DNA of 64,000 bases, taken from Saccharomycopsis phalli. Its lineage: Eukaryota; Ascomycota; Saccharomycetes; Ascoideales; Saccharomycopsidaceae. The translations under genes were made by a program, and so were the position numbers. Below, piece after piece: positions 9,411 through 20,361 of the stretch. The stretch spans positions 1,612,001-1,676,000 of the forward strand of contig CP073214.1 of assembly GCA_020342235.1 (NCBI GenBank), in the 5' to 3' direction. Within the stretch, counting starts at the first letter, position 1. Every line of letters begins with the position of its first letter. The notes beneath the pieces were generated by a model that ran no database searches, was not told the DNA's origin, and worked only from the letters and a program-made list of their open reading frames with translations.

Positions 9411-12306
9411 ACTCCAACCCATTGCACACCATCCACAAGCTGCGCAACGTGTTATTGCTCTTGCGCCCTCCACGAGTCAAGTACAACTTTTCTATAAACG
9501 AGTCAATTGGAATCAAGCGGCGCCCATTGGCAGAGCGCAGCTGGTTCACTGCCGTCAAGCTGTCGCGCATCCACCCGCGGAACCACAACGGGTACTTGCC
9601 GACAATCGACCGGACGACGTCGCTAAAAAAGTCCACGTTGCTGCGCGTGGTGTCGAGCAACGCCCGGAACGCAGTCTCGGTCAATGTGCGGCCAAGTCCA
9701 GACTCAAAACAACGGTCGACAGCCTCGAGCTTTGTAGCCACGAGCTTGGTCCAGAACGCGCACAACGGCCGGATGACACACTTTTCCTTGGCGTCGCGCA
9801 ACCCGGCGATGGCCGAGTCGAGTACCACCCCGAGTTGGTGGTACGTCAACGTGACGGAAGGGTTCTTTTCAAGCAACGCCGTCACCGACAGAAGCGCCAC
9901 CACATAGACGTCCAAGTCGGTCTGCACCACCGGCAACACTGCCACGAACGCCTGGTCAAGAAGCTGTGCTGCGGTGTCCGGCAGCATGTCTCGAGCACCC
10001 ACAGACACATATAGCGCCATCAACTTGTACAAGTTGATGTACTCCAGCGCACGCAGCGCGACCTGGCTGGGCTCGGCGGCCTGCTGCTGGAGCTTTGCCA
10101 CTGCTAGCTCCAAGATCCGTTCGCTGCCAAAGGCAAACGGCCCATGGCTATCACAAGCCCCGGCCCGGAGCACTAAGCAGGCGGCCTCGGTGATTTGCGC
10201 GTGGAAGTTGACGGCAAACCCCGAAACCGTCACCGTGTGCTTGAGAAACAAGCGGGTGTTTTCGTCGCTAAGTAACACTGTGCGGACCAATTGCAATGTG
10301 TTGCTGCGGACCGTGCCGTTTGCGTCCCAGAACTCGGCGTAGTCCTTGGTCTCAGGCCGCTGCAGCATGGCCCTGCCAACTTCATTAACACAATTGACCA
10401 ACGAAAGCAAGTACCCATACAAGACGTCTGATGGGGTTATACGTAGCTGGCCCAATGTTGCGGTCACGTGACCATGTAGCAAGTCGACGAGCCGCGCCAC
10501 GAGCGCGCCCTGCGCCGGCACAGGCACCGCCCGGATGATGCATGCGACCCCGTGCACGATTTTCTCCCGCACATAGCCGTCCAAGTCGGTCCGTTCCATG
10601 AGCTCGAGGACAATGCTGTCGAACCGCGCAAGGGCTCCTGCCAAGTGCTCGGCGCCGTCGCGGCAGATCTGGCTGATGGCCCGCACCACCAGCGGCTGGA
10701 GCGGCGCCGCGGCTCGGGCCAAGTACTGGAACAAGAGCTCGAGTGCCGGTGCAAGTGCGGCCGGGTGGTCCTGGAAGAAAAAGTCCACCCGGCCCAAGAG
10801 TCGAACCGCGGCCGCCATGAGTGGCGGCGAGTCTGCGGCGCGGCAATAGTCAAGCAATCCGGCGGAAAAGAGCTGCTCGAGCCCGGGAATCGCAGGCGAC
10901 GGGTCGTCGAGATCGTCAACCACGCTGCCGAGCACAAACAACGACGCCTCGACCTCAACTGGTGACCCAGACCCAGCAAGATTCTCAAGCACGCTGGCAA
11001 CGACCTTGGCAAGAAGCACGTCGCACACTGCCGGAAATACCGTCTGGAAGAGCTCGGCGACGTCGCGGCGGTACGCATACAACTCCGGCTCGGGCTGTGT
11101 GCCGCCAAACTGGATCTTGGTCCAGTAGATCTCGCAGACCCGCATGAGGAGCACCGCAAAACGCGCACGGAACGTCGCCAAGTTCGCCTCCGAGCCCACG
11201 ACTATAAGCAAGCTGCTGCTGTCGTCGATCAAGCTGTCGGCGACCTCGCCCCAGAACTCGGCAAACTCCCGGCTGAGCGTCTCCTCGGTCACCGGTTCGC
11301 CGGGGAACGCAGTCAACTGGAGCAACAACTCAAAGATGTATGCGCGGTCGTCGCGCACAAGCCACCGGCTCACGTTTGAAATGTCCGTCTCCACGTACAC
11401 GATCATGAGCTTGGCAAGCTCCTCGACTGCCGATGCGTCTGCCTGGTGGTGCGCCAAGTAGCGCATTCCCCAGGGACCAAACACCGCGTCAAAGAGCTGC
11501 TGCTTGAGCAGCGCGTCAACAAGATTGACATTCACCGTGAGGAGCGTGGTGAAAAACTCAAGCAAGCACGAGACCAACGGCGAGTCTAACTGACAGGCGA
11601 CTAGCAACGCCACACATGCAGAAAGAACGTCCATCAACTCAAACCGTGCACCACCACTGAGCTGCGAGAAGGAGACGTAGTTGAGCCAGCTCGTGAGGCA
11701 CGTGACACACTGCTCGACTGAAGAATCGGCGTCTCCGACAGAGTCAATGGCCCTGCCAACCCGGGCAACGATAATCTCCCGAGTGCGCGCAAACACGTCA
11801 TCGCGGAGCCGCTGGTGCAACTCCGCATTCACGTGCTCGCCTGCGTGTCTCAAGACCTCCTCAATGAGAATCTGAGAAAACGTGAGCACAAGCGCGTCGC
11901 CCGACGGCACTGCCGCCAACGGGTCGCGCCAGTCGCGGAAGTGGAAGCAGTACAGCAACGCCAAGTTGCTCAACACCTTCTTCACAACGAACCCGCTCGC
12001 CTGGCTCAGCACGAGCGCAGCTAGCTGACGGCACTGGACGTCGACGAGCCGCTGCAATTCCGCGACGTCGTCGTCGTCGACGGCATTGTGCGCCGCAAGA
12101 CTCCGGTTCAAGTGCACGGTATACGTGAGCGCACCAAAATACTGGCACTGGGGGGATGCCATGGTAAGCAAGTTGTCCGCGGCAATTAGCGCTCCGGGCA
12201 GCCGCTGGAAATCCTGGAGCCGCGCCTGGATAACTTGTAGCTCTGTGTTGTCGAGATTCAGGCTGTAGAGCCGCCCAATCTGTTCAACCAAAGCGTTTCC
12301 ATCCAT
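9406..12306 (-). CDS. KAP122: Importin-beta family karyopherin Kap122/Pdr6
   Basis: Nuclear transport receptor. In baker's yeast Kap122 imports TFIIA (Toa1/Toa2) and the Rnr2/Rnr4 small ribonucleotide-reductase subunits. The start chosen is the ATG at 12304-12306 (MDGNALVEQIGRLYSL); the six codons upstream begin with GTG. The N-terminal string CQYFGALTYTVHLNRS matches Kap122 as I remember it (YFGALTYTVQLN). The rest is Leu-rich helical repeat sequence without cofactor motifs, as expected for HEAT repeats. At 966 aa it is somewhat shorter than the 1081-aa baker's-yeast protein. The GC content is high and bias strong, as in the other conserved genes here. A CACGTG box lies 50 bp upstream. Confidence 0.88.
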   Translation of the reverse strand: MDGNALVEQIGRLYSLNLDNTELQVIQARLQDFQRLPGALIAADNLLTMASPQCQYFGALTYTVHLNRSLAAHNAVDDDDVAELQRLVDVQCRQLAALVLSQASGFVVKKVLSNLALLYCFHFRDWRDPLAAVPSGDALVLTFSQILIEEVLRHAGEHVNAELHQRLRDDVFARTREIIVARVGRAIDSVGDADSSVEQCVTCLTSWLNYVSFSQLSGGARFELMDVLSACVALLVACQLDSPLVSCLLEFFTTLLTVNVNLVDALLKQQLFDAVFGPWGMRYLAHHQADASAVEELAKLMIVYVETDISNVSRWLVRDDRAYIFELLLQLTAFPGEPVTEETLSREFAEFWGEVADSLIDDSSSLLIVVGSEANLATFRARFAVLLMRVCEIYWTKIQFGGTQPEPELYAYRRDVAELFQTVFPAVCDVLLAKVVASVLENLAGSGSPVEVEASLFVLGSVVDDLDDPSPAIPGLEQLFSAGLLDYCRAADSPPLMAAAVRLLGRVDFFFQDHPAALAPALELLFQYLARAAAPLQPLVVRAISQICRDGAEHLAGALARFDSIVLELMERTDLDGYVREKIVHGVACIIRAVPVPAQGALVARLVDLLHGHVTATLGQLRITPSDVLYGYLLSLVNCVNEVGRAMLQRPETKDYAEFWDANGTVRSNTLQLVRTVLLSDENTRLFLKHTVTVSGFAVNFHAQITEAACLVLRAGACDSHGPFAFGSERILELAVAKLQQQAAEPSQVALRALEYINLYKLMALYVSVGARDMLPDTAAQLLDQAFVAVLPVVQTDLDVYVVALLSVTALLEKNPSVTLTYHQLGVVLDSAIAGLRDAKEKCVIRPLCAFWTKLVATKLEAVDRCFESGLGRTLTETAFRALLDTTRSNVDFFSDVVRSIVGKYPLWFRGWMRDSLTAVNQLRSANGRRLIPIDSFIEKLYLTRGGRKSNNTLRSLWMVCNGLEY

Positions 12307-12355
12307 GGAAACATTCACTCCCACTCAGCTTTGGTGTAGCCATGGCCGGGTAACA

Positions 12356-12361
12356 CACGTG
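12356..12361. promoter_or_regulatory. CACGTG E-box upstream of KAP122
   Basis: A palindromic bHLH site (Cbf1/Pho4/Tye7 type in yeasts), 50 bp before the KAP122 ATG. The same hexamer recurs before SIN4, CDC7/p24, the chitinase gene and FIG4. Confidence 0.45.
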
Positions 12362-12828
12362 AAGCACCGGGGTGCGCGTGCCCACTCAATGTGAAGCCCT
12401 TGTGCCGTCATTAATGGCAATTGGAGAGCCGATTCGTTCCACTGGTGTAAATTGAGTGGCTCTCTTTGCATAGTTTCCAGGTTTCCGCTTCCCTGGTTCA
12501 GCGGTTTCACCGTTTCCTTGGTATGGATTATGCTTCCACTTCTGACTGTACTGCTAGTTCCGACACTAGTTCCGACTTCCGACTTCCGACTTCCGCTCAC
12601 CGCTTCTGACTTCCATGTACAATCTACGGCCTTGGATATTCACTTTTGATGGTCTCATGTGGCATTGTACTGTAGTCCCATCATAATATCGTGGGATTGG
12701 CGACTTCGGTGGGTCATTGTAGGTTTTGCGTAGTCACTTGAGGTTGAGACAATGTTGACAAATGAGGCCAGGGGTATTGTCGCCGTATTTCATATTATTG
12801 TCATGTTCTTGAGTTGTCATTATCATAC

Positions 12829-12932
12829 GACTGTTGCAGTATTCGCGCCATTGTTGCAGTATTTCATACAATTGTTGCAGTATTTCATACAATTGTTGCA
12901 GTATTTCATACAATTGCTGCAGTATACTCATA
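12829..12932. repeat. 21-bp tandem repeat, about 4.5 copies
   Basis: Unit TTGTTGCAGTATTTCATACAA; the central copies are exact and the outer copies diverged. Confidence 0.95.
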
Positions 12933-13967
12933 TTATTCTCAATATTCTCATAGCATTCTTACAGTACTCTCAATATTCCCATACTAGTGTCATTGTCAAG
13001 TATCCCACACATTTTCATAGCTTCTCAGATCCCCATCAGTCTCTTCACACTAGTCATTTTCAAGAAATTGCCAGCATCAAGTCTTGTATTACCATTTCAA
13101 TTTCATTCCAATCATTCAACACTTATCCTCTATAATCCTATTCAACATCTCACACCTCATTATCCAAGTCATTCAAATCATTCAATCATTCAACATCAAT
13201 CTTCTATAATCCTATTCATCACCTCAAGCCTTTATCCATGCCATTCAGTTCCAAATCACCTCCAATGCCAATAAAAACCACCCTTTGCCGCCACAGTTAT
13301 CCTTATATACCCAACCATGTCTAAATGTGCCCATGCTTATATCACCCCTGTATATTTCTCCATGTCGCGTCGCAACTCTTCCATAGCTCACTCATCAGTC
13401 ACCAATTACCAATATTCACTCATCAGTCACCAATTACAAACTACACCATTACCGTTCCGCTACTTGCCCGCATGTCCACTCCCATCACTTTCATTCTGTC
13501 TTCCACCTCCATGGCTACAACTACTCCAAACACCTTGCCTCCATTTTGCCTTTGCCTCATATTTAAATATCCCAGCATCCACAAACACTCCATTGTCTCA
13601 ATAATTCCTCCATTAAACTGGAATATTCCTGCTCTAAATCCAGTTTTGCCCACAGTGCATCTGGCCGCACCGCTCTTTAAATATATCTTCAATTTACCAA
13701 CTAAATTATATTACAAATTCTACACATTCCTAGCATCACCAAATCCAGCTTTCCAACACTCCAAGAAGCTCGTCGTACTGTTTCATGGTATTTTCAACAA
13801 GCAAACTTCTTCAGCCAGGCTTGGCATTGACAAAAGACAATCGTCAATGCATGCTGTACTCTTGGTTAATTCGCTCGAGCCCAGAGTGGCTATTTTACAT
13901 CTTGTGCCTACGCATTTCACCTTGAAGCAAATATTTGGCAAAACAATGCAACCAGCCCTTGAGAAGC

Positions 13968-14050
13968 CAAATGTATCAGAGGCCTATGGTTCGAAAAACC
14001 TGTTATGCCAGAATGTATCAGAGGCCTTTGGTTCCGAATACCTGTACAGC
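13968..14050. repeat. Two-copy direct repeat, about 41 bp
   Basis: AATGTATCAGAGGCCT-TGGTTC is repeated with a few substitutions, a recent local duplication. Confidence 0.8.
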
Positions 14051-15269
14051 CCGACTGAATGGCTGTAAGTTTTAGTACAAATAGCGGAAATAACATGAAT
14101 AACATAACAAAACATGGAAACTCACTGGACTAGCCACTGTCACATATTTTCATGTGAACTTGATATTGAAATGATCTTGTCATGGTTTCAAATTCTTGGC
14201 CCGTCCTAAATCATTAACCACTCTATAACAGGATTTTATAACTCACATTGATATTCATTCATGTTTTAATAATCTTCCGTCATATTCTTGCCAACTGCTA
14301 TATACGAGGCTTCGGAAGGCACCGTCTTGTATGGAAAACATACATACTGGATATGCTTCTACATCAACTTCAATAACCACATACTTTGCTATTAAATTTC
14401 AACCTCAAGAAATATCAATTCACTATATGAGCATGAGAAATGGCACACCTCACGTGAAGCAATCATGACGATATATTCTCCATGTTTCATTCAATTTCGT
14501 TCCAAACTATTTTATTCAGAGATATTTTAACACTCGCGAGTCGACTTGATCCAAATAAACAACCAATGGCCTTGCACTGGGAGAAATCTTTGTCAACATC
14601 ACAAGAGGCGTGGAAATGAGTAAATGCCTTTGGAATTGTGCTAAGAGAGCATAATGAAATTCACAAGGTACATGCTTCGGCAAAATTCGTTGAATCAGTG
14701 GAGCCTTTTTATGGCTCGGTAATGGTTCACTCGAGCATCTGTCGCAAGTGTGAATGTTTAATGAATAAGCAGGGATGTCTATGTTGTCTCAGTCCTGGAA
14801 ATTACAAATGTCCGGATATATGAAGTTTTCTTACTGTTAATTGAGACATTTTACTGATATTTAGTGACATATTACGTCATTTTCATTGTATCAATTTGCC
14901 AAATTATCCATTTCATAAGTTATCTCTTTCAATGCTTCATGACAGTAGAATTGACTTTTCGAAATACCTTTGCCGCGCTTTCCTCACAAAGTTTTGGGAA
15001 ACTGAGTACTAGACTATAATACAATACAGTCAAACTAAACCACTGCTAAACCAAAACATTGTAAAAGAATTTGACAGTATGAAAATGACCATGCCAACTG
15101 CTGTTGGATCGGCTCGCTGCAGCCTATATACCACACTAAAGAAGAAGCTCTACATGCCCAAAGGCTTCTTCATAAAAGGCTCTACACAAAGACTCTACAT
15201 AACGACGCAATTGCGGTGCCAAAGTATAACTATACCCTTAAAATATATTATACCATGAGACTGCTACCA

Positions 15270-15323
15270 CACGTGACAACGTACACATCTCACCACGTGA
15301 CCGATAGTAACCTATTACACGTG
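15270..15323. promoter_or_regulatory. Cluster of three CACGTG boxes before SIN4
   Basis: CACGTGAC occurs at 15270, 15294 and 15318, at exact 24-bp spacing, ending 20 bp before the ATG. All three read CACGTGAC in the same orientation, which suggests functional bHLH (Cbf1-like) sites placed about two helical turns apart. The binding factor is inferred. Confidence 0.6.
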
Positions 15324-15343
15324 ACGAAATTTCCTAACCTGTT

Positions 15344-17908
15344 ATGACATACAAGACCATTTCCTGGTCCAAGACCGGGTTCATTGCGTATGCTTCCGGG
15401 AAGAAGCCGCACAATGTCCATGTGACGCACCTCGAGTCGGATCGCGGTTATACCTGGCGGCTTGCCGATCCGCATAGGTTGTCGGTCAAGACCAAAAGCC
15501 TGGAAGTGCCTCCGATTGAGCACTTGGCCTGGAGCACTGTAGGAGACTACTTGGCATGTGTAGACTGCTATGGGAATGTGACGATATATGCTAGTGGGAT
15601 ATGCGAGAGTCCTCTGAGCCAGTATGTGATGCTGTTTTTCAACGACTTTGTCATGGTGTATACCGACGAGGAGTCCCGGGACAGCGAGTCGTCCTCGGTG
15701 GTGGGTTTCCAGTGGCTCAATGTTGAGAAGAAGGCAGTGTACCACTCCATGCCGGCTGTCCGGGTTGCCACGTCGGCGGATGCTCATAAAACCGACCCCC
15801 ATCAGGAGGACGTGGGGTATGTGTTTCTGTACAATTTCCAGCTCCAGGCGTCGAGCGGGTGCTCGCACCCGGTGATCAACAAGCAGGCGTGTCTTGGGGT
15901 GCGATCCAACGGGCAGATTTGCCTTTGGTACCAGAGCAGCCACAAGTTGAACTTCTTCCATGTGGCCTGCCAGCTTGACCGAGACGACCGGGTGTCGCTG
16001 GCGAGCTTTGCGTTCAATCTGGACGGCAGCGTGGCCCTTGTGGTGTACTCCAAGTGGACCGGCTCGCTCAAGTTGTACCGGATAGACATTGACTGGGGCA
16101 GCGTGAAGGAAAAGCCGCCGCCTCCGGGGCCCGAGCAGCCGCCGCGCATGACAGTGCGGCGGGTCTTGCGTGAGTATGTCCCCCTGGCCGGGGTCCATGG
16201 GCGGCCCCAGACGGTGACCCACCTCAAGTTTGTGTCGCAGTCGCACATGGCGGATAGTGAGTTGAGCGTGTTGGTGGTGGTCAAGGAGGGCCGGCACACG
16301 CTGATTCTCCGGTACGAGATTGCCGAGGACGGCGCCAGTGTGAATGGCATTCTTGCGGGAGGCAGGAAGCCAGAGGACCCTCGACGAGTGCCCGTGCTTC
16401 GCATCGCGTCGGTGCTCCAGTGTCCGGCACCGGTGCTTCGAATCGACAGTGTCTGCGGCAACATGTTTGTGTATATAGTGTACACCGACGGAACGGTGTC
16501 CATCAGGGAGACTGGCAGCTTCAAGGCGTGTGCGCCGGAGAACGAGCCCATCCCCACCGTGATCAGACTTTTGTTTGACGCGGGGTTCGTGCTCGGGCGG
16601 CTTCCTGAGCCTGCGTCGTTTGCAACAATGTCGCCCAACGTGTGTGCCATGGCATATCTTTCCAACGGCCGACTCCAGATCGAGTTTGCCCAGCGGCACA
16701 GCGACCACTCGCAGTTGAATCCGCTAGAGAAGTTGAGTGTCAGTGCCGCGTTTGCCCACGCGCACTCGTCGTGCTGTTTTGCCAACAGCTGTGGCGACGA
16801 TCTTATTGCCATGCTCCAGGGCGAAATCGACCGGTACCGTGTTCACGATCCGCAGCTTGCCGACCGCCTTGTCGCCTGTGTGATCCAGGAATCGCATTCC
16901 GCGTTGAAGTTCTCGTTGATCTACACTAACGACCAGCTCGACCGGCTCCTTGGAAACCCACCGTTGCAACGGCTCTTGTCGCTCCAGATGACCCTTGGCA
17001 CCACTGAGACTCGCTCCCGGAGCGGGCGTATCGCGTGGGCGCTTTTAAACCTCCGGCTTTGTGCGTTTGGCATCATCATCACCCTCAAGGCGTGGTACAA
17101 GGATGTACAGAACAGCAGCAGTGCCGTCGACATGAACTGGCGCGCAGAGATCATCGCCGGCTCGCTTGGCGTGGTTGAGTGGATTGCCAACTTCATTGCG
17201 TTCATTTGCCAGGACTTGTTTTACATTTGCGTCGGCAAGGTGGTCAACGGGGCACGCTACTCCGTCGGCGAGTCGATTTCCTTGCCGCTAATCTTGGCCA
17301 AGATCCCAAAAATCCTCTTGGTGAACTCCATCAAGGCCCTCAAGCAGATGATCGCCTTTGCCACCAAGTTCATTGCCGAGTACAACTTGGTCGCAGAGGT
17401 CCCAGTGCACAGCGTGACATTGCGCCTCAAGAACATTGTCATGAACTCGCTCGTTGGCATCGAGTCGTTTGAAAAGTTCCTCACCGCAGTCGAGCTTTCG
17501 GTCAAGACCCAGCTCAACAAGACCCAGTCCCGCAACCAGGTGTCGATGCTTGCCATCGAGCAGAAGCTTCTATGTCAGGGACTCATCCACGACGACTTGA
17601 AGGCTGTAGCAGGCCAGGTCTTGACCTTGTTTAGAGACACAGTCCGCAAGGAAATCAACATCTCCCAGCTATACTATTATGACCTTGAGTGGCTCGGCAT
17701 GGGAAGCTCGGTGGTACCGTTGACAAATCGCGGCGAAATCATCGACTGGTTGCGCAAGACGTTGATCTGCACCAAGACAAAGCGTTGTGTGAGGTGTGGG
17801 GCAATTGCCAACTTGAAAAATCAGCGGAACTTGGTCCGTGCAAATAACAACTGGGACGTGGCATTCCAAAGATATTGCTTCTGCGGCGCATGCTGGGTGA
17901 GCAGTTGA
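15344..17908 (+). CDS. SIN4: Mediator complex tail subunit Med16/Sin4
   Basis: Subunit of the Mediator tail module, which links sequence-specific regulators to RNA polymerase II in the nucleus. The 854-aa protein opens with MTYKTISWSKTGFIAYAS, has a beta-propeller-like N-terminal half (WSTVGDYLACVDCYGNVTIY; FAFNLDGSVALVVYSKW; VLRIDSVCGNMFVYIVYTDG) and a helical C-terminal half. It ends in a cysteine cluster (CVRC at residues 815-818, then CFCGAC near 845-850), as known for Med16 C-termini. Length is near the family norm (974 aa in baker's yeast). The ATG at 15344 lies just after three E-boxes. The assignment rests on overall architecture and the terminal Cys motif; no search was run. Confidence 0.85.
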   Translation: MTYKTISWSKTGFIAYASGKKPHNVHVTHLESDRGYTWRLADPHRLSVKTKSLEVPPIEHLAWSTVGDYLACVDCYGNVTIYASGICESPLSQYVMLFFNDFVMVYTDEESRDSESSSVVGFQWLNVEKKAVYHSMPAVRVATSADAHKTDPHQEDVGYVFLYNFQLQASSGCSHPVINKQACLGVRSNGQICLWYQSSHKLNFFHVACQLDRDDRVSLASFAFNLDGSVALVVYSKWTGSLKLYRIDIDWGSVKEKPPPPGPEQPPRMTVRRVLREYVPLAGVHGRPQTVTHLKFVSQSHMADSELSVLVVVKEGRHTLILRYEIAEDGASVNGILAGGRKPEDPRRVPVLRIASVLQCPAPVLRIDSVCGNMFVYIVYTDGTVSIRETGSFKACAPENEPIPTVIRLLFDAGFVLGRLPEPASFATMSPNVCAMAYLSNGRLQIEFAQRHSDHSQLNPLEKLSVSAAFAHAHSSCCFANSCGDDLIAMLQGEIDRYRVHDPQLADRLVACVIQESHSALKFSLIYTNDQLDRLLGNPPLQRLLSLQMTLGTTETRSRSGRIAWALLNLRLCAFGIIITLKAWYKDVQNSSSAVDMNWRAEIIAGSLGVVEWIANFIAFICQDLFYICVGKVVNGARYSVGESISLPLILAKIPKILLVNSIKALKQMIAFATKFIAEYNLVAEVPVHSVTLRLKNIVMNSLVGIESFEKFLTAVELSVKTQLNKTQSRNQVSMLAIEQKLLCQGLIHDDLKAVAGQVLTLFRDTVRKEINISQLYYYDLEWLGMGSSVVPLTNRGEIIDWLRKTLICTKTKRCVRCGAIANLKNQRNLVRANNNWDVAFQRYCFCGACWVSS

Positions 17909-18083
17909 CCACGCGGTACATGAGCTGGTGTATAAATTAAATACACAGTGATTACATTAATCAATGACTGAGATGTTGAGTTGAATTGGTTCTGGGACCA
18001 TCGGTTGTAGCTGGTTGTATTTTGGATTCTACATGGGTTGGTGAAGGATAAAGTTGATAAGACAGGGAATAAGAAAAGAATTT

Positions 18084-18161
18084 GAAGTTGAAGTTGAAGT
18101 TGAAGTTGAAGTTGAAGTTGAAGTTGAAGTTGAAGTTGAAGTTGAAGTTGAAGTTGAAGTT
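18084..18161. repeat. GAAGTT hexanucleotide microsatellite, 13 units
   Basis: Thirteen perfect GAAGTT units followed by degenerate GAAGTTAA copies. It lies 176 bp past the SIN4 stop. Confidence 0.97.
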
Positions 18162-19767
18162 AAGAAGTTGAAGTTAAGAAATTAAGAAGTTAAGAAATTA
18201 AAGTTAAGAAGTTGAAGTGGAAGTTAAGGAAGTTCTTAAAATATAGTAAACTATTCCCATGTATAATATTCTTGCAACATAGAAATAAACTCAGACAAAG
18301 CCATGCTTCTCCCATTCACCTTGTATAGTGACTCTCATCAAGTCACGCTTTGGCTGCAGCCTGTCCATTGATACATCTTCCCTGCAATCACGTGCACAAT
18401 AGACCACAGGTATACCGCCTGTTATGTAAGCGAGCGCTAATGACGTAATTACTAGTCTTGTGGAGTTTCACATTAGTCATTTTAGTTTATTGTCATACAA
18501 CAACTAGAATATGTGTTAATAGCACATGGATACCGAGCAGCTTCAGGATATCTGATGGTCAAAGACGCGTCGATCCTTACTGCAGTTTGACTGGTAGATT
18601 TGGACATGAATGACAGGACAAGAGACTTTCATTACAAACGAATATTAATCTAGCAACGTCTAGTCCCTCCTATCAGGGCAAAACCTCTTATTTTCCCGCA
18701 ACCTATACTTTCAACTACTAGGCCTTGGTCGAAGTATTTGGCTCCATGGCAATTTTTCTATCACTCTGACAATCGAAAGTGCTCAAAATAGATTCAAGAT
18801 ATGTCAATATCGGGTAAGGAGCACACAGTTTCTCAGAGATGTCAGAAATAGCCCAGGAAAACGGGCATTGGCCAGGAAAACTTCAGAACTCTTTTCCTTG
18901 CAACAATCAGCGCTCGTCCTTCCGCCTCCCAAAAAGAAGGTCAAAACCTCGAAGTGAAATTCCCACGAGTAACCCTAAACTCCAGAAAATTTCAAAATCA
19001 CATTCAGTTCGTGATGCTTTGATTAAAGTGAACTATTAGCAGTTCCAAGCCCTTGGCCGCATCACTTTTGGACTCGAAGTACCACTATACCAACTTTATT
19101 TACAGCCTGTGCACCTCTTATTAGCAGACTATAAATATTCAACCACAAGTTAACAAAAAGTCAACTTTAATCTCCTCAAGTTAGCTACAACGTCTCATTG
19201 CAAGCAGCAATAGGTATGTTAAAGCCGACAGGAGTCCTCAATATCGGTGCAGGGCGCTTCCCCATCCAACCACTGCTAAAATAAACTGCAATGCGTCCAA
19301 TAGCTCATCACCTAGAAAACTCTCTAAAAGCATCAGCAGACAGTCCTGGGAATGAAAACCAAAGACTCTATACATATCCTCCCAGTCAAGACTCTAGCTA
19401 CTCGTGGCATTGTCACGGTTCCAAATGCTATTCATTAAATGGCATTAGAATCATTAGCTGAAACGATGAGTCAAACACAGTCGCAGTTGACGGCCTACGG
19501 CTGACCCCTGCAAAAAACTAGGCCAAAATGACCAAATAAACAAACTGGCAAATTGAGAGACTGGCGGATACCAATTAACACGCGATTCGACCATTTCTGG
19601 ACAAATTCTCCTTTACAATAACAAAAAATAGGGCTTATAGTGCTCCTGGCAAGACTATGACTCTAGAACCACCTCTCTTAAGCTCTAGTCAAACGTCATT
19701 CACTGTGAGCAGGGTTTATGGCACTTTTATGGCGGTACTATGGTTTTTAGCGGCAAAATCCTTTAAT

Positions 19768-19808
19768 GGAGCCTAGTACAACCATACGCCATAAATAGTA
19801 TTATTATT
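19768..19808 (+). mobile_element. LINE 3'-tail remnant
   Basis: GGAGCCTAGTA followed by a diverged AACCATACGCCATAAATA and ATTATTATT, the terminal signature of the LINE family in this window. Only the last 40 bp or so remain. Confidence 0.6.
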
Positions 19809-20361
19809 GCCTTTGCTTCTGACTCTTCAGCCTCAAACAACTAGAGCTGTCCCATATGGAGCATCTTTTCCAAGAATGTCCGACAGAATCGTGCTATTTA
19901 CACAAGAAATAGGCTCGCTTTCCACTTGCTTCGCAGCGAGTATATTTTAGCTATTTCACCACAGGGATATAAAGTCATGTGGTTTATTTACTGAGTCAAC
20001 AACTCTTTTCAAGACTGCTCTGTCTAAACCAAGATGCAAAGAAACAAAGTTATGTTACCATTTCTTAGATCAAAGTAATGTCTTTTTTCGACTCGTGCCA
20101 CGCAGGTGGTATTTTGATCGCAATCAATTCCATCTGCTCAGGGTGTAATCAGAAAATCGTGTTGATACATCATTAACTCTTATTGGACAACTATATTCCA
20201 ATGTGCATCATTATGTATTATGGAATTTGCCATCAATAGCATGAAATCACCAACACGAAAATCACATAAAATTCAAAAGTCATAACAATTCATCTGCATA
20301 AACCAAACCAAAACTTTCAACAATCACACCCCAAACAGAAACTCTCCGATAGTTCACAACA

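Larger units (their letters stand above)
12362..15269. other. 2.9-kb intergenic with minisatellites
   Basis: Shared upstream region of divergent KAP122 and SIN4. It contains a 21-bp tandem repeat (12829-12932) and a two-copy, roughly 41-bp repeat (13968-14050, AATGTATCAGAGGCCT twice). A frame of 247 codons at 13325-14068 has low-complexity, hydrophobic composition and no family resemblance, so I do not call it a gene. The remainder is AT-rich with no recognisable feature. Confidence 0.6.
17909..20361. other. 2.45-kb intergenic between convergent SIN4 and CNT
   Basis: Holds a GAAGTT hexanucleotide array (18084-18161, decaying to about 18230), a LINE tail remnant (19768-19808) and a weak match to the LTR-end motif (about 19932-19960, GTATATTTTAGCTATTTCACC). 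A 66-codon frame at 18839-19039 has no family resemblance. Nothing else is seen. Confidence 0.6.

Noticed and set aside
12307-12324. Upstream GTG start for KAP122
   Set aside because: The six extra codons begin with GTG; the ATG at 12304-12306 gives the expected N-terminus.
13325-14068. Protein-coding gene of 247 aa
   Set aside because: Low-complexity composition (Pro/Ser/Leu/His), runs through a two-copy DNA repeat, no family resemblance, overlapping frames of similar quality.
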